This document shows positions 32,768 through 44,371 of a stretch of 64,000 nt of DNA, one piece after another (the stretch's first letter is position 1; each line of letters opens with the position of its first letter). The notes below the pieces were generated by a model. It saw only the letters and a program-made list of their open reading frames with translations, did no database searches and was not told the DNA's origin. The stretch lies in contig NC_057861.1 of the NCBI RefSeq assembly GCF_019393635.1, positions 356,587,953 through 356,651,952 on the forward strand, written 5' to 3'. This DNA comes from Dromiciops gliroides (Eukaryota; Chordata; Mammalia; Microbiotheria; Microbiotheriidae). The translations under genes were made by a program, and so were the position numbers.

Positions 32768-33350
32768 TCTATTTACCCCCTTTGTACTTTTCCCCCCTTC
32801 TTTCACCCTATTCCTCCTCACCGATGTTTTACTTCTTACCCCTGCCTCCCCTGATATGCCCTCCCTTTTTATCACCCCCCCTCTCTTTTCTTTACCCTAT
32901 TCTCCCTTGCTTTTTTCCTCCCTTCTATCAGTCCCCCCCTTTCCCTTCCCCTTTTGTTTCCCTAAAGAATGAGTTAAGTTTCTTTATCCCAATGAACGTA
33001 TATATTATTCCCTCTTTGAGTCAAATCTAATGAGAATAGGGTTGAAACCATGTTCCCCCCTCCTTTCTTTCCCTCTATTGTAATAGGTTTTTTTCCACCT
33101 CTTCATATGATATAATTTATCCCATTCCTCCTCCCCTTTCCTCTCCTCCCCATAGACTCCCTTTTTATCCCCTTAATTCTTTTGTATCATCACATCAAAG
33201 ACAATTTATATTTATACCCTCTATATAAAGTCCTTCTCTCTGCCCAAATACATTTACAGTTCTAAAGAGTTATGAGTATTATCTTCCTGTGTAGGGATAT
33301 AAACAGTTTAACCTAATAGGGTAACTTTTTTTTCCCCTCTGTTTACCTTT

Positions 33351-34496
33351 TTAAACTTCTCTTGAGTCTTGTATGTTGAGATCAAATTTTCTATTCAGTT
33401 CTGGTCTTTTCACCAGGAAAGATTGAAAGTCCCCAATGTCATTAAATGTCCATCTTTTCCCCTGAAAGAAAATGCACATTTTTGCTGGGTAATAGATTCT
33501 CGGCTGCAATTCAAGCTCCTTTGCTTTCCGGAATATCATATTCCAAGCCTTGCGGTCCTTTAATGTTGAAGCTGCCAGGTCCTGAGCAATCCTGACTGTG
33601 GCTCCATGATATTTAAATTGCTTCTTTCTGGCTGCTTGGAGTATTTTCTCCTTCACCTGATAATTCTGGAATTTGGCTACAATATTCCTTGGAGTTTTCC
33701 TTTTGGGGTCTCTTTCAGGAGGTGATCGGTGGATTCTTTCAATGATGATTTTATCCTCTGATTCTATGATATCAGGGCAGTTCTCCTTAATAATTTCCTG
33801 GAATATGGTGTCTAGATTCTTTTTCTGGTCATGGCTTTCAGGCAGTCCAATGATTCTCAAATTGTCTCTCCTCGATCTGTTTTCCAGATCAGTTGTCTTT
33901 CCAATGAGGTATTTCACATTTTCTTCTATTTTTTCTTTTTTTTTATTCTGCTTGACTGATTCTTGGTGTCTCATGGATTCCTTATCTTCCAACTGTCCCA
34001 CTTTAATTTTTAAGGCATTGTTTTCTTCAGTGAGATTGTGCACCTTTTTTTCCATTTGGCTAAGTGAATTTTTTAAGGTATTGTTTTCTTCAGTGAGATT
34101 ATGCACCTTTTTTTCCATTTGGCCAAGTGAATTTTTTAAGGTATTGTTTTCTTCAGTGAGATTATGCACCTTTCTTTCCATTTGGCCAAATGAATTTTTT
34201 AAGGCTTTGTTTTCTTCAGCTTCCTTTTCCAAGCTGCTGATTCTTTTTTCATAGTTTTTTTGTTTTGCTTTCATTTCTCTCCCCATTTTTTCTTCTACCT
34301 CTTGCAATTAATTTTTAAAATCCTTTTTGAGCTCTTCCAGGAAGGCTTTTTGTTCTTGCGACCAATTCACCTTCCCTTGTGAGACTTCAGATGTAGCCAA
34401 TTTGAGGCTATTGTCCTCATCTGAGTTTGTGTTGGCTTCTTCCCTATTGATACAGAAGCTCTCAATGGAGAGGGCTCTTTTTTGCTTCTTACTCAT
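33351..34496 (-). pseudogene. L1 ORF1 (RNA-binding RNP protein), one nonsense codon
   Basis: One frame of 381 codons from ATG at 34,496 (MSKKQKRALSIESF) to the stop at 33,351. It is interrupted only by TAA at 34,308-34,310 (codon 63). Order: N-terminal segment with NWSQEQKAF, a long coiled coil with three 21-residue repeats (VHNLTEENNTLKNSL type), the RRM (LENRSRRDNLRIIGLPES to ERIHRSPPERDP), and the C-terminal domain (NIVAKFQNYQVKEKIL, ELELQPRIYYPAKM). The family protein forms trimers, binds L1 RNA in cis and acts in the cytoplasmic RNP. The stop would leave only the N-terminus unless translation restarts downstream. Confidence 0.95.
34017..34205 (-). repeat. Three tandem 63-bp units in L1 ORF1 coiled coil
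   Basis: Units at 34,017-34,079, 34,080-34,142 and 34,143-34,205, each 63 bp = 21 codons = three heptads, are nearly identical to each other. A partial fourth follows. In-frame unit gain or loss would change coiled-coil length by exactly three heptads. Confidence 0.95.
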
Positions 34497-35075
34497 TATT
34501 GCAGCCTATTTATTTATTCTTTAAGTTGAGGTCTGCTCTGGGGGCACCAGGGTCCCTGTTTGGGGCTTCTTTTGCAGGTGTATAGATGCTGTGTGCCCGG
34601 GCTTTTACTCTGAGGCCTTTATGGTGTGTGGAGATCCCCCGCCCTGCACTTCCTGTCTGATTGTGCTCGGCCAGCCAGGTGCCAGACCCCGGCGTCTGAT
34701 CCCGCTGTTCGTGGCCCTCTCGGCCGGTGCAGGTAAGTTTTTCCACTGTCCTTCTTGGCCACCAGATTTTTGAACCAGGTTCTGGGAGCCTCAGTTGTTC
34801 GGCTGTGGCCCGCAGCTCCTGCTGACTTGCCCCGACCCCCTCGGCGCTGGGTTGCTGCCCTGAGCTGGGCCTCCCTTTTGCCCGAGTCAGACCGACCTTT
34901 TTCTGAAGTCTTCTAAATTATCTCTGGTTGGAGGACTGTGTCTCTCTGTCTCTTTGCAGGTTCTGTAGTTTCAGAATCTGTCCAGAGGCTTGAGTTAATG
35001 TTTGTTTTGAGGGAACAGAAGGAGAGCTCAGGCAGCTTGCTGCTTCCTCTCTGCCATCTTGGCTCTGCCCCCCCC
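34497..35075 (-). promoter_or_regulatory. L1 5' UTR / internal promoter
   Basis: About 580 bp, the most CpG-rich DNA in the window (for example CCCGGCGTCTGATCCCGC and CTCTCGGCCGGTGCAGG on the plus strand). The element start on the minus strand reads GGGGGGGGCAGAGCCAAGATGGC. The AAGATGGC core (plus-strand GCCATCTTGG at 35,053) is the YY1-type site found at L1 starts in other mammals. Promoter function is inferred from that family knowledge. Confidence 0.75.
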
Positions 35076-35088
35076 AAGATGCATTTTT

Positions 35089-35402
35089 AAAAATATATTT
35101 ACAGTTGTTTTACTCATAAGCAAAATTATTGAGTTGCCCCATTGATGGGTTTTAGATAGCTCAGTAGTTAATTTTTATATTATACACACCTTTTTCACTA
35201 TGAATATGGACTCTATTTTTAATCATGACTTCCCAAGCTGATATTTGTTGCACATTTATTTTATTCTCTTTGTCAGTCTGGATTTTTTCAATATTTATTG
35301 TGGGAAGCTTTAAGAAATACCATTAGTGGATCCTAAAATGTGTTCTCTGTGAACAATACATGATTGAGTTACTTTATTCTCTTTTCTGATTTAGTATATT
35401 TT
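35089..35402. other. Intergenic DNA, nothing recognised
   Basis: AT-rich unique-looking sequence between the L1 and the next SINE. Confidence 0.4.
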
Positions 35403-35418
35403 AAGAAATTACAGAATC

Positions 35419-35573
35419 GGGGGAAGCTAGGTGGCAGAGTGAATAGAGCACCGGCCCTGGAGTCAGGAGTACCTGAGTTGAAATCCGGCCTCAGACACTT
35501 AACACTTACTAGCTGTGTGACCCTGGGCAAGTCACTTAACCCTAATTGCCTCACTAAAAAAAAAAAAAAAAAA
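35419..35573 (+). mobile_element. tRNA-derived marsupial SINE, young-looking
   Basis: Sense copy close to consensus, with a run of about 20 A. A perfect 16-bp duplication AAGAAATTACAGAATC lies at 35,403-35,418 and 35,574-35,589. The purity of tail and duplication suggests a recent insertion. Confidence 0.97.
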
Positions 35574-35589
35574 AAGAAATTACAGAATC

Positions 35590-37575
35590 TTTCTTATTTT
35601 TATGTGATGCAGTAACTTGTAGCTGCCTCTAAAGGTTATTCCATTTTGAGTAGATATATCTCTGATGCCTCTGAGGCAATATGCATATGAATAAAAAAGA
35701 TTTATTTTTTCTATCCTTTGTTTGCTTGAAAATAATCATGATTTTTTCTTTTTCTTTTTTTTTTACCACTGTTTATCTTAAACTATTTTGTCATTTTCAT
35801 TATCAATGCCTTTTTTTTCCCCAAATGACTTTTGGGTAAACCTAACTGACTCTCATGAAACTCATAAGTAACTCACAATGTTTTGTTTTGTTTTGTTTTT
35901 TTTCCCTGGCCCTTTGATTAGTATTACTGTCATTTTCCTTCATTGCATTTTATTTAGTATGAAAAATATAGATTTCAAAAAAGAAAATTAAAAAAAGAAA
36001 GAGCCATGATTTTATTAATATAAGCACTCCTTGAACTGATATAACTTGACAGCTATCCATATGTACTAATTATATGAGATTCTTGCCTGTGTCCTCCCAC
36101 AAACTTTTCATAAAGTCTAAGCTCAGTGCAGTGAAAGCGTCCAAGTGCGGAACAAGGATTTCCAAATGTTATATCAGGATCTCACTACATGACTGATTCA
36201 CTTCCTATTTTTATCACATATTTTGATGATCTTTTATATCATTTCATACAAGCAAATCATCATTGATAATATAGCCTGTTTGCTCCCAGGATGTGTCTCT
36301 CTATTATACTTTGGTTTATCCACGATTATAATTCTTTAAAGATTGTTGGGTCAGGAGATTCCAGTGAGGTCACAAAAAAATGTTTAGGCTAACCCTAACT
36401 TTCTCAATCCCTATATCAAAAGCATCTAGAAAAATGCCTTAAGAAGTTTTTTTTTTAATAATTATAAGAAATCAATTATTTTATAATCTTTTCTTCTAAA
36501 ACTTTTTCCCCATACTCATTTTCACATTGAAGTCAACAAGAGTTAATTTGGCTTTGAGCATCTTGTCAAGTTAGTCATAAAATTTGTCATTATATGTCTT
36601 TCACCCCTCTCCCCTAACTCAAGCAATGTATGTTGACATATTAGCTGCTATATCAGCTGATAGTGACTATTTTGTTCTGTTTGGGTTAATTCGTTCTGTA
36701 GTGTGACTGATTATTCATTTGGCAAAGATATAACCTACAGATTAATAATATGCCTAATAAGCTAACCTAACGGTTCTGAATTTTACAATGATATGTTCTC
36801 ATTTCCAGCATTCGTATATGCTTTTCTTCACTATAGAATCAATAAGGGGAGCACATGGGACTAAGGCAAATTTTATACTTTTCTTCATTTCAAGAAAGAG
36901 CTTATCTGTTCAATAACAATCTGCTGGGTATCAGCCTGTAGTAGTTAGGTAGATTAATTTTTAAATATAGTCTGAGATATGTTCTTTCACTGGGACTATA
37001 CCTGAGGCCTTCAAAACATAGCAGAACTTGTCAGAAGTTATACATTACTAGGATTTCTTTTAAGAACCCAGGTTCACTCACACACCAAAATAAATAATAG
37101 ATTCACAAGACTTTGGTGACAGAAAATGCAGCAGCAATTAAATTGATTAAATGAATCTAATGTAAATTAACGGACATGGAAGTTTAGAGTCACTAAAAAG
37201 TTTTATCATTCAAAAATGTTATTGGTACTTGCTTTATGTTACTTGTTTGATACAATTTGTTCTCTTTTTTCCATTGTATTGAACACCATTTAACTATATG
37301 TGACCACAAATTTTCTTTGTGCTTCTTTGTTAGTTCTCTGTTTCCTCGGATTTTGTTAATTCTCAGCCCTTGGTAGGATATATTTGATTGATGAAAATTA
37401 TTAATTTATATATTTTTTCATACTGTTTTAAATCCTTATACCACATTGATCTTGTCAATATTTTCAAATACTAAAAAAGTTAATCTAGAATTCTTGAGTA
37501 TTTTGTTTCCCAGATTTCTTCCAAAATATTTGTTTCTTTCTTGTCTTTCAATGAATGAAAGGTTTATTATTTTAA
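35590..37575. other. Intergenic DNA without recognised repeats
   Basis: Nearly 2 kb with only short homopolymers (T-runs near 35,750, a GTTTT run near 35,880). No coding frame with recognisable domains. It may include unique conserved sequence, but I see no specific signature. Confidence 0.4.
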
Positions 37576-37579
37576 AAAA

Positions 37580-40060
37580 TAGTATTTAATTCCTTCCCAC
37601 AATTTTATGTTAAAACAATTTCTTAACATTATTTTTTGTTGTTTCTGTTTTTTTTTAGTTTTGAATTTCTAATTCTAGTCTCCTTCCCTCTCTTCTCCCT
37701 CCTTCACTGGAGATGGTAAGCAGTTTTATATAGGTTATACACATCCATTCATGTAACACATTTCCATATTGCTCATTATGTATAAGAATATTTGAATAAA
37801 AACAAAGAATGAAAGTGAAAACAGCATGTTTCAATATGTATTCAATGTCAGTTCTTCAGTTCATGTAAGTACATTAATTTTTTTCTGAAATCATTGTGTT
37901 TGTCATTTCTTATAGCACAATAATATTGTACCAAAATAATATACCTTAGCTTGCCTAATAATTCCCCAATTGATGGACATCCCCTTGATTTTTGATTTTT
38001 AATCACCACAAAGAGATGATATAAATACTTTTGTACAAAGGTCTTCTTTTTGCTTCTCATGATCTCCTTGGGAAAAAGATTTAGCAGTGTTATTGCTTGA
38101 CTAAAGCATGTTCACGGTTTTATACTACTTTGGTATATTCCCAAATTGTTTTGCAGAATGATTGAATCATATCACAACTCCACCAACAATACATTAAAAT
38201 CCCAGTTTTCCCACCTAGCCACCAATATTTGTCATTTTCCTTTTTTCCTGTTATTTCCCATATTAGCCATTTTGATAGGTGTGAAGTGGTACCTCAATTG
38301 TTGTAATTTACATTTCTCTAATCAATAATAATTTAGAACATTTTTATATGACTATACATAGATGATTTTTTGTCTGAAAACTTCCTGTTCATATCCTTTT
38401 TTTTTTTTGAGGCAAATGGGTTTAAGTGACTTGCCCAGGGTCACACAGCCAGTAAGTATTAAGTGTCTGAGGCCGGATTTGAAGTCAGGTCCTCCTGACT
38501 CCAGGGCCGGTGCTCTATCCACTGCACCATCTAGCTGCCCCCTGTTCATATACTTTTACCATATTCCAATTGCGGAACGACTTGTACTTTTATAAATTTG
38601 ACTCAGTTCTCTATATTTGAGAAGTGTGCCCTTTATAAGTAGCACATGTTGCAAAAATTTTCCACCAGTTTTCTGCTATCCTTTTAATTTCAGTTTCTTT
38701 GATTTTGTTTGTGCAAACACACTTTTATTTTGTATAATCAAAATTATTTTTTACATGTTGTAATGATCTTTATTTCTTATTTTGTCATAAATTCTTCCCT
38801 TTTACATAGATCTCATGGGTAAACTATTCTTTGGTCTCCTAATTTATTTAAAGAATCATCCTCTATGTATAAATCATGTACCCATTTTGATCTTATTTAC
38901 CTGTTTTCTGTCATACTGTTTTGCAGTTCTCTCAGCACCTACTGTCAAATAATGAGCTTTTATTTCAAAATTTTGGAATTTGGGTTTATCATATATTAGG
39001 TTACCATGTTCATTAGTTATAATGTAATTTGTACCTAATCTATTCCACTGATCCACCACTGTATTTCTTAGCCAGCACCAAATTATTTTAATAATTACCA
39101 CTTTATAATACAGTTTGAGATCTGGTATAACTAAATTACCTTCTTTTACATATTCCCATTGCTTTCCTTAATATTTTTTGATATTTCATTCTTCCAGATG
39201 AATTTTGTTATTTTTTTCTAGCTCTATAAAATATTTTTGATAGTTTGATTGGCATGTCATTGAATACATCATTTAATTTAAGTAGAATTGTCTTTTCTAT
39301 TATATATGCTCAGCCTACCTATGAGCAATTAATATTTTCCATTTGTTTAGATATGATTTTATTTCTGGGAAAAGTGTTTTGTGATTGTGTTTATATATTT
39401 CATAGGTTTGTCTGGGCAAATAGATTATCCAATATTTTATATTGTCTATAGTTATTTTAAATGAAATTTCTCATTTTTTTCACTTGCTGTCGGACTTTGT
39501 TGGTAATATATAGAAATATTTATAGTTTATAAAGATTTACCATGTATCCTGAAACTTTACTTAAGTTGTTGATAGTTTCAAGTAGTTTTTTAGGTGATTC
39601 TCTAAGATTTTCTAAGTATAACATTTTTTTAATGTAAGTATCACATCTTAAAACCTAAAATAAGTGATAGTTTTGTTTCCACATTGTCTATTCTAATTCC
39701 TTCAATTTCCTTTTCTTCTCTTATTGCTATAGCTAACATTTCTAGTGTAATATTTGTATTTGTAATATTTGTAATGTAATAGTGCTAATGGGCATCCTTG
39801 CTTCACCCCTGATTGTATTGGAAAGGCTTTTAGTTTATGTCCAGTAAAGATATTTCTTGCTAATGATTATATACACAGATATATATGCATATATATTTAA
39901 GGTAAATTTCATTTTAAGACAAATTTTATTTATTCACATGCTCTCTCATATTTTAATAATAATGGATATTGTACTTTTCAGTTGTTTTTTTCTGCATCTA
40001 TTGAGATAATCATATGGTTTCAGTTGGGTTTGTTATTTATATGGTAATATAAGTTATATA
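37580..40060 (-). mobile_element. Older L1, 5'-truncated, antisense
   Basis: 3' UTR (about 37,580-37,850), ORF2 C-terminus (NQKSRGCPSIGELLGKLRY at about 37,900-38,000, as in the full L1) and further ORF2 up to the ISIDAEK-coding region at about 39,990-40,020 (GCATCTATTGAGATAATCAT). Reads such as VIIKIIWCWLRNTVVDQWN (39,101-38,990) match the full L1. Many stops and indels. A SINE interrupts it at 38,401. Confidence 0.88.
38401..38540 (-). mobile_element. tRNA-derived marsupial SINE
   Basis: Antisense copy inside the older L1. Duplication CCTGTTCATATCCTTTT (38,384-38,400) versus CCTGTTCATATACTTTT (38,541-38,557), one difference. L1 sequence resumes on the other side. Confidence 0.95.
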
Positions 40061-40445
40061 CATACAATCACATCAAATATATTTCTGAATTAGTCATATT
40101 GTGAAAGAAGAATCAGAACAAAAGGGAAAAATTTCAAAAAAGAAAACAAAAGTAGAAATAGTATGGTTCAATCTGTATCCAGATGGTAAAGTTGTATTTT
40201 TTTTTTCTGGAGATGGAGATCATTTTCCATCATGAGTCATTTGGAATTGTCTTGGATCATCGTATTTCTGAGAATAGTGAAGTGCATCACAGTTGATCAT
40301 CACACAGTGTTGCTGTCACTGTGTACAATATTCTCCTAGTTCTGCTCACTTCACTCAGCATCAGTCTACTTAAGTCTTTCCAGGTTTTTTCTGAAATCTG
40401 CCTGCTCATCATTTCTTACAGCACAATAGTATTTGATGAACTTAT
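40061..40445 (-). mobile_element. 5'-truncated L1 tail, antisense
   Basis: 3' UTR and ORF2 end: GAAATAGTATGGTTCAATCT, GGAGATGGAGATCATTTTCC, TGTACAATATTCTCCTAGTT, CTCATCATTTCTTACAGCAC. It abuts the 5' break of the previous L1, so one likely inserted at or near the other's edge. Confidence 0.82.
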
Positions 40446-42705
40446 TATTGAGTCCATATTCTCTTTCTTTTCTAGGTTCCAGGTTTCTTCCATGTGTTCC
40501 AAAGTCCCATCTCCTGATGCAGGACAAATAGATTATTTCAGAAAAACAATCCTGCAGAAAACATGAAATGCAAGGTTCCCATCTCTCTTTAGCAAATAAC
40601 ACTTTAACCATAGAAGTATTTATCATTGTCTCTTCTTCCTACGACAAAACAATGCTTCCCTCTTTCCCCACACCTAGATTCAACCTCTCCCCCTGCCTCC
40701 CCACTCACTTCCTTATAAGCTCTTCTCATCCTACTCATAGACTGGATATGAGCAGAACATATCACACAATCCCCTTTATTCTCTTCACCTACCAACTTCA
40801 GTGAATCCTTCCATTTTGTAATGCATGCAACCCCTCCCTCCAAAAAGCAATTACCTATAGTGTACCTCATGGTTCTGTCCACAATGCTCTATGGTTTATT
40901 ATATTTACTACCACTGCCACTTGATTTCTGTATTCACTCTTTTCTCCTTTTATACATTTAGAAAGCAATCTCTTCCCAGTATCTTTGCAATCACCCTTTT
41001 ACTCTTGTCTTTTGATGTCACATTTATCCAGGCCTCTTTCATTTCTTTTGTCTGTGGTGTTTAAGAAGCAAATAATCTATTTAGGTCAGATTGTTTTTCG
41101 ATCTAAGGATGTTTGAAACACCTCTTTATTATTCAACATTCATCTTTTTTCATTTATGATTTTTAAATAATATTTTCCTAAATATAAGAATTTTTCCCTT
41201 TATAATAAGCTCCTATTTGCAATGTAGATCACCCTGGATGCACTCTGAGAAGTATTTCTCTTCATAATTCATTGTTCTAATCCCTTCTGTATTTAATGGT
41301 GACTGAAGAATACTCTTGTGTTATTTGAATTTCTTTTACTTTATATTTTGAAAGCCATTCTCCTGGTTGCTTGCTAAAAAAAAAGTGTTTCACAATAAAT
41401 TTGTAAAATTTAACGATTATGTGTCTAGGAGTATGTAACATCATTTTTCCCCTTTGATGGCAAGTCTAACCAAAGAAACAAAATAGAAGGCAATGGATTG
41501 AGAATGAAAATATACAGAGGTGAAGAAAGACAATCATCAAGAAGAGAAAAAAAAATCAACATTAAAAGGAAACAATTTTACTGAGAGACAAGATGTCTAA
41601 ACACAAACTAAATGTTATAAGTATTTCAGAAGAACCTGAAAATCATAATGCAAAAAATAATAAATGTGAATTTTCCAGATCTTTTGCATATAGGAAATGA
41701 AACAATACAAAGAACCCATGGATTGCCTCAAAGATTCATGTTTTTTTTTTCCATTTTGCTCATTATTTGTGCTATGAAGATCATAAATTCAGTTCTCTCA
41801 AATCTTATTTCTCTTTTAAACTGCTCAGTAGCATAATGTTGAAGTTTCATGGTTTCCACTGGAACTTCTATTTCATCAAATATGGAAATATTTTCCTTTG
41901 TTTTATAGAATTTATTCACAGTTGCATGAACTCAATAGACCAAGAGGCAATATTTCCTTCTGCTTTTAATGTTTTCCCTGTTGACTTATCTGCTAATTTT
42001 CAAAGTCTCTGAGTTTTCTTCCTCCTAAGATATTTGATAATTTCAGTCATTCTCATGCTTTGCTCATTTCCTCACTATCTCCTCTCTAAAGGTTTTTTCC
42101 CTTGAAACTAGATCTCAAAGCATCTCAGTCTTATAATCTGGGCAAGTCACAGTTTATTATCCTAAATCTCTGCCTGAGGTGATTTTTTCAGGTGGAAGGG
42201 GATGTTGGGTTATTTCCCTTAGACTTAATGGAGTATTAAATATTGTACAATGTCCTGTCATATTCCCTTTGTTTCTCAGTTCTTTGGCTCAGAAATACAC
42301 TGTCCCTCTGGAGTTATTGCATCCTGAATTGATTTCTCTCCTTTGGAATTTTGATCTCTGAAGTTCTTGGAGGAAGTGGGAGAAGTATGAGATTGAGTTC
42401 TATGTCATGCCCAGACATGTGTCTACCCTTTCCTTCTGTTTCTGAACTCTCTTGTAGGGATCATTTGCAACACTGAATGCTAGCATGGTACTAGCTAGCA
42501 AGGCTGAATCAAATTACTGAAGCTTAGAGCGCAATGGCATTAAAAAGGGGGTGCTAGTGGTGCACAGTTACATTTTATTGTAAGTCAGTGTTTTAGATGC
42601 TAGAGTAGGCTTTCATCAAGTATTATCATCAGTGGTGAGGTAGGGGGTGATGAGTGAGCTTTAGTTAGGCATTACTTCTTTTGGTTTTTATCTTTTTTTG
42701 TGTTC
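40446..42705. other. Unassigned region, possibly an old antisense retroelement body
   Basis: It follows the ORF2-end segment directly. The pyrimidine-rich 40,640-40,850 could be a purine-rich L1 spacer in antisense, and 41,700-42,550 could be ORF1/leader, by position only. I found no residue-level match, so this stays open. No host gene is supported. Confidence 0.3.
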
Positions 42706-42709
42706 CTTT

Positions 42710-42970
42710 TGGGCAGCTATGTGGCAAAGGTGTATCCCAGTAGGCTTGTAGTCTGGAAGATATAAGTTGACATGTGGCCTCAGACAATTCCCAGCTGCAT
42801 GTACTCCTGAACTGCTAGGCAAGTAAGTTAACCTCTGACTCAGTTTTTTTTTTTACCTGTAAAATAAGATTAATAATAACAGCTACCTCACAGTATTTCT
42901 ATGAAGATGAAATGTGATGATTATAAAGAGTACCTAGCAAATATCCTGGTTCATAGTGTTATATAAATAG
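42710..42970 (+). mobile_element. Old SINE with tRNA-like head and CORE/MIR-type 3' part
   Basis: Head GGGCAGCTATGTGGCAAAGG, body CTCAGACAATTCCCAGCTGC, then TACCTGTAAAATAAGATTAA, CTACCTCACAGTATTTCTAT, GAAGATGAAATG. Diverged. Confidence 0.68.
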
Positions 42971-42993
42971 GCAAGAGAGAGAGAGAGAGGATG

Positions 42994-43067
<74 letters not shown>

Positions 43068-43080
43068 GAGATAGATATAT
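42971..43080. repeat. (GA)n then (GATA)n microsatellite
   Basis: GAGAGAGA, then about 15 GATA units (42,992-43,053), then GACA and GATA variants. It starts at the 3' end of the preceding SINE. Confidence 0.95.
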
Positions 43081-43193
43081 ATTTTTAATTTCCTAGTCTA
43101 TGGAGACAAGTATAGTTCCTTTAAAATTGGTATATAATTTCTGATTTGAGGAAGCCTGAGAGGTTTTGAGTATCTAGTCTTCCATCTCACAGG

Positions 43194-43203
<10 letters not shown>

Positions 43204-43248
<45 letters not shown>

Positions 43249-43481
43249 TAATATATACATACACACACATATATACACATGTATGTGTGTGTATGTGTAT
43301 ATATGTGTATGTATATGTATATTTATATGTATATAAATTTGGGGGTATGGAGCAATGAGGGTTAAGTGACTTGCCCAGGGGCACAAAACTAGTACATGTA
43401 AAGTGTCTGAGGACAGATTTGAACTCAGGTCCTCCTGAATCCAGGGCCCATGCTTTATTTGCTGTGCCACCTAGCTGTCCC
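43204..43481 (-). mobile_element. tRNA-derived SINE whose tail is a TA/CA microsatellite
   Basis: SINE body 43,346-43,481 (antisense). Its tail side (43,204-43,345) consists of TA, CA and TATG repeats instead of poly-A. The 16-bp duplication CACAGGTCATATATAT at 43,188-43,203 and 43,482-43,497 brackets body plus microsatellite, so the simple repeat arose within the inserted tail, possibly together with the TA-rich duplication. Confidence 0.88.
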
Positions 43482-44230
43482 CACAGGTCATATATATTTT
43501 CCAATTATTTATAGTATGGTATCATCTTAATGCTCTTTAGCATTGTAATGATATTCTCCATGGTATAATTTGCTGACTTCCATTCAAAGTATGATATCCA
43601 GAACTGAATAGAATAATTTAGTTGTAATTCAATTAGAGCAGACTAGAGTGAAAATATATTTTGTGCTAGATCCTCTTTTTTATTGTGTCTTATGATTATA
43701 TCTGAATTTAGGTATTAATATAACACTTTCCTTCAAAATTGATTTTTATACACCAATGCTCCAAGTTAGTTGTCACATGAAGTACAGCACAATCCAAACA
43801 ATTGTAGGATGTCATTATTATTATAAATATAATTTGTTTTGTATGCCAAATGCTTACATCATTTTCTTTTATATAGATATCACTTAATTACTTTTGGCTT
43901 AACCTGACTTGGCATAGCTAGGATTGATTGGATAGGCTTCCTTTAATCTTTACTTGTTTAATTGTTGTTTTTTTAAACCAAGGTTAGGACTTTATTTTTA
44001 TATTTTTTTAAAACTCAAGATTATTATTGTATCCTGATCTCATTAATCAGTAAGTTAGTGATCCTACTTTAAATAATATTTATATATATATATATGCATA
44101 CACATATAATGTATATAAGCATATATGTATATATACATAAATATATGTATATATTTATCCATCCATTTATTTATTTCCATTTGTTTATTTAGCTAAAACT
44201 GGATTGGGATTCCTTAGAAAAAGTATTTCA

Positions 44231-44371
44231 GGGACAGCTAGGTGGCACAGTGGATAAAGCATCAGTCCTGTATTCAGGAGGACCTGAGTTCAAATCCAGC
44301 CTCAGACACTTGACACTTAATAGCTGTGTGACCCTGGAAAAGTCACTTAATCCTCATTGCCCCGAAAAAAA
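44231..44371 (+). mobile_element. tRNA-derived marsupial SINE
   Basis: Sense copy (GGGACAGCTAGGTGGCACAG) with a short A-tail. Flanks AAAAGTATTTCA and AAAATATTTCA form a duplication with one indel. Confidence 0.93.

Larger units (their letters stand above)
28454..35088 (-). mobile_element. Full-length LINE-1 with target-site duplication
   Basis: A complete L1 in antisense, about 6.6 kb (28,467-35,075). It has a 5' UTR (35,075-34,497), ORF1 (34,496-33,351), spacer (33,350-32,768), ORF2 (32,767-28,931) and 3' UTR with a CA/TA microsatellite (28,615-28,680). The perfect 13-bp duplication AAGATGCATTTTT lies at 28,454-28,466 and 35,076-35,088, and the 5' end carries GCCAAGATGGC-type sequence. It is the youngest-looking L1 here: both ORFs align end to end and have few lesions. 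Three lesions in ORF2 and one in ORF1 mean this copy is not autonomous as read. Confidence 0.96.

Noticed and set aside
31412..34254. Plus-strand open frames of 60-193 residues across the full L1
   Set aside because: They are antisense shadows of L1 ORF1 and ORF2; hydrophobic composition comes from reversed coiled-coil and lysine-rich codons.
41728..41919. Minus-strand 63-residue Lys/Glu-rich frame as an ORF1 coiled coil
   Set aside because: No residue-level match to the ORF1 of the full L1 or the HAL1 copies.
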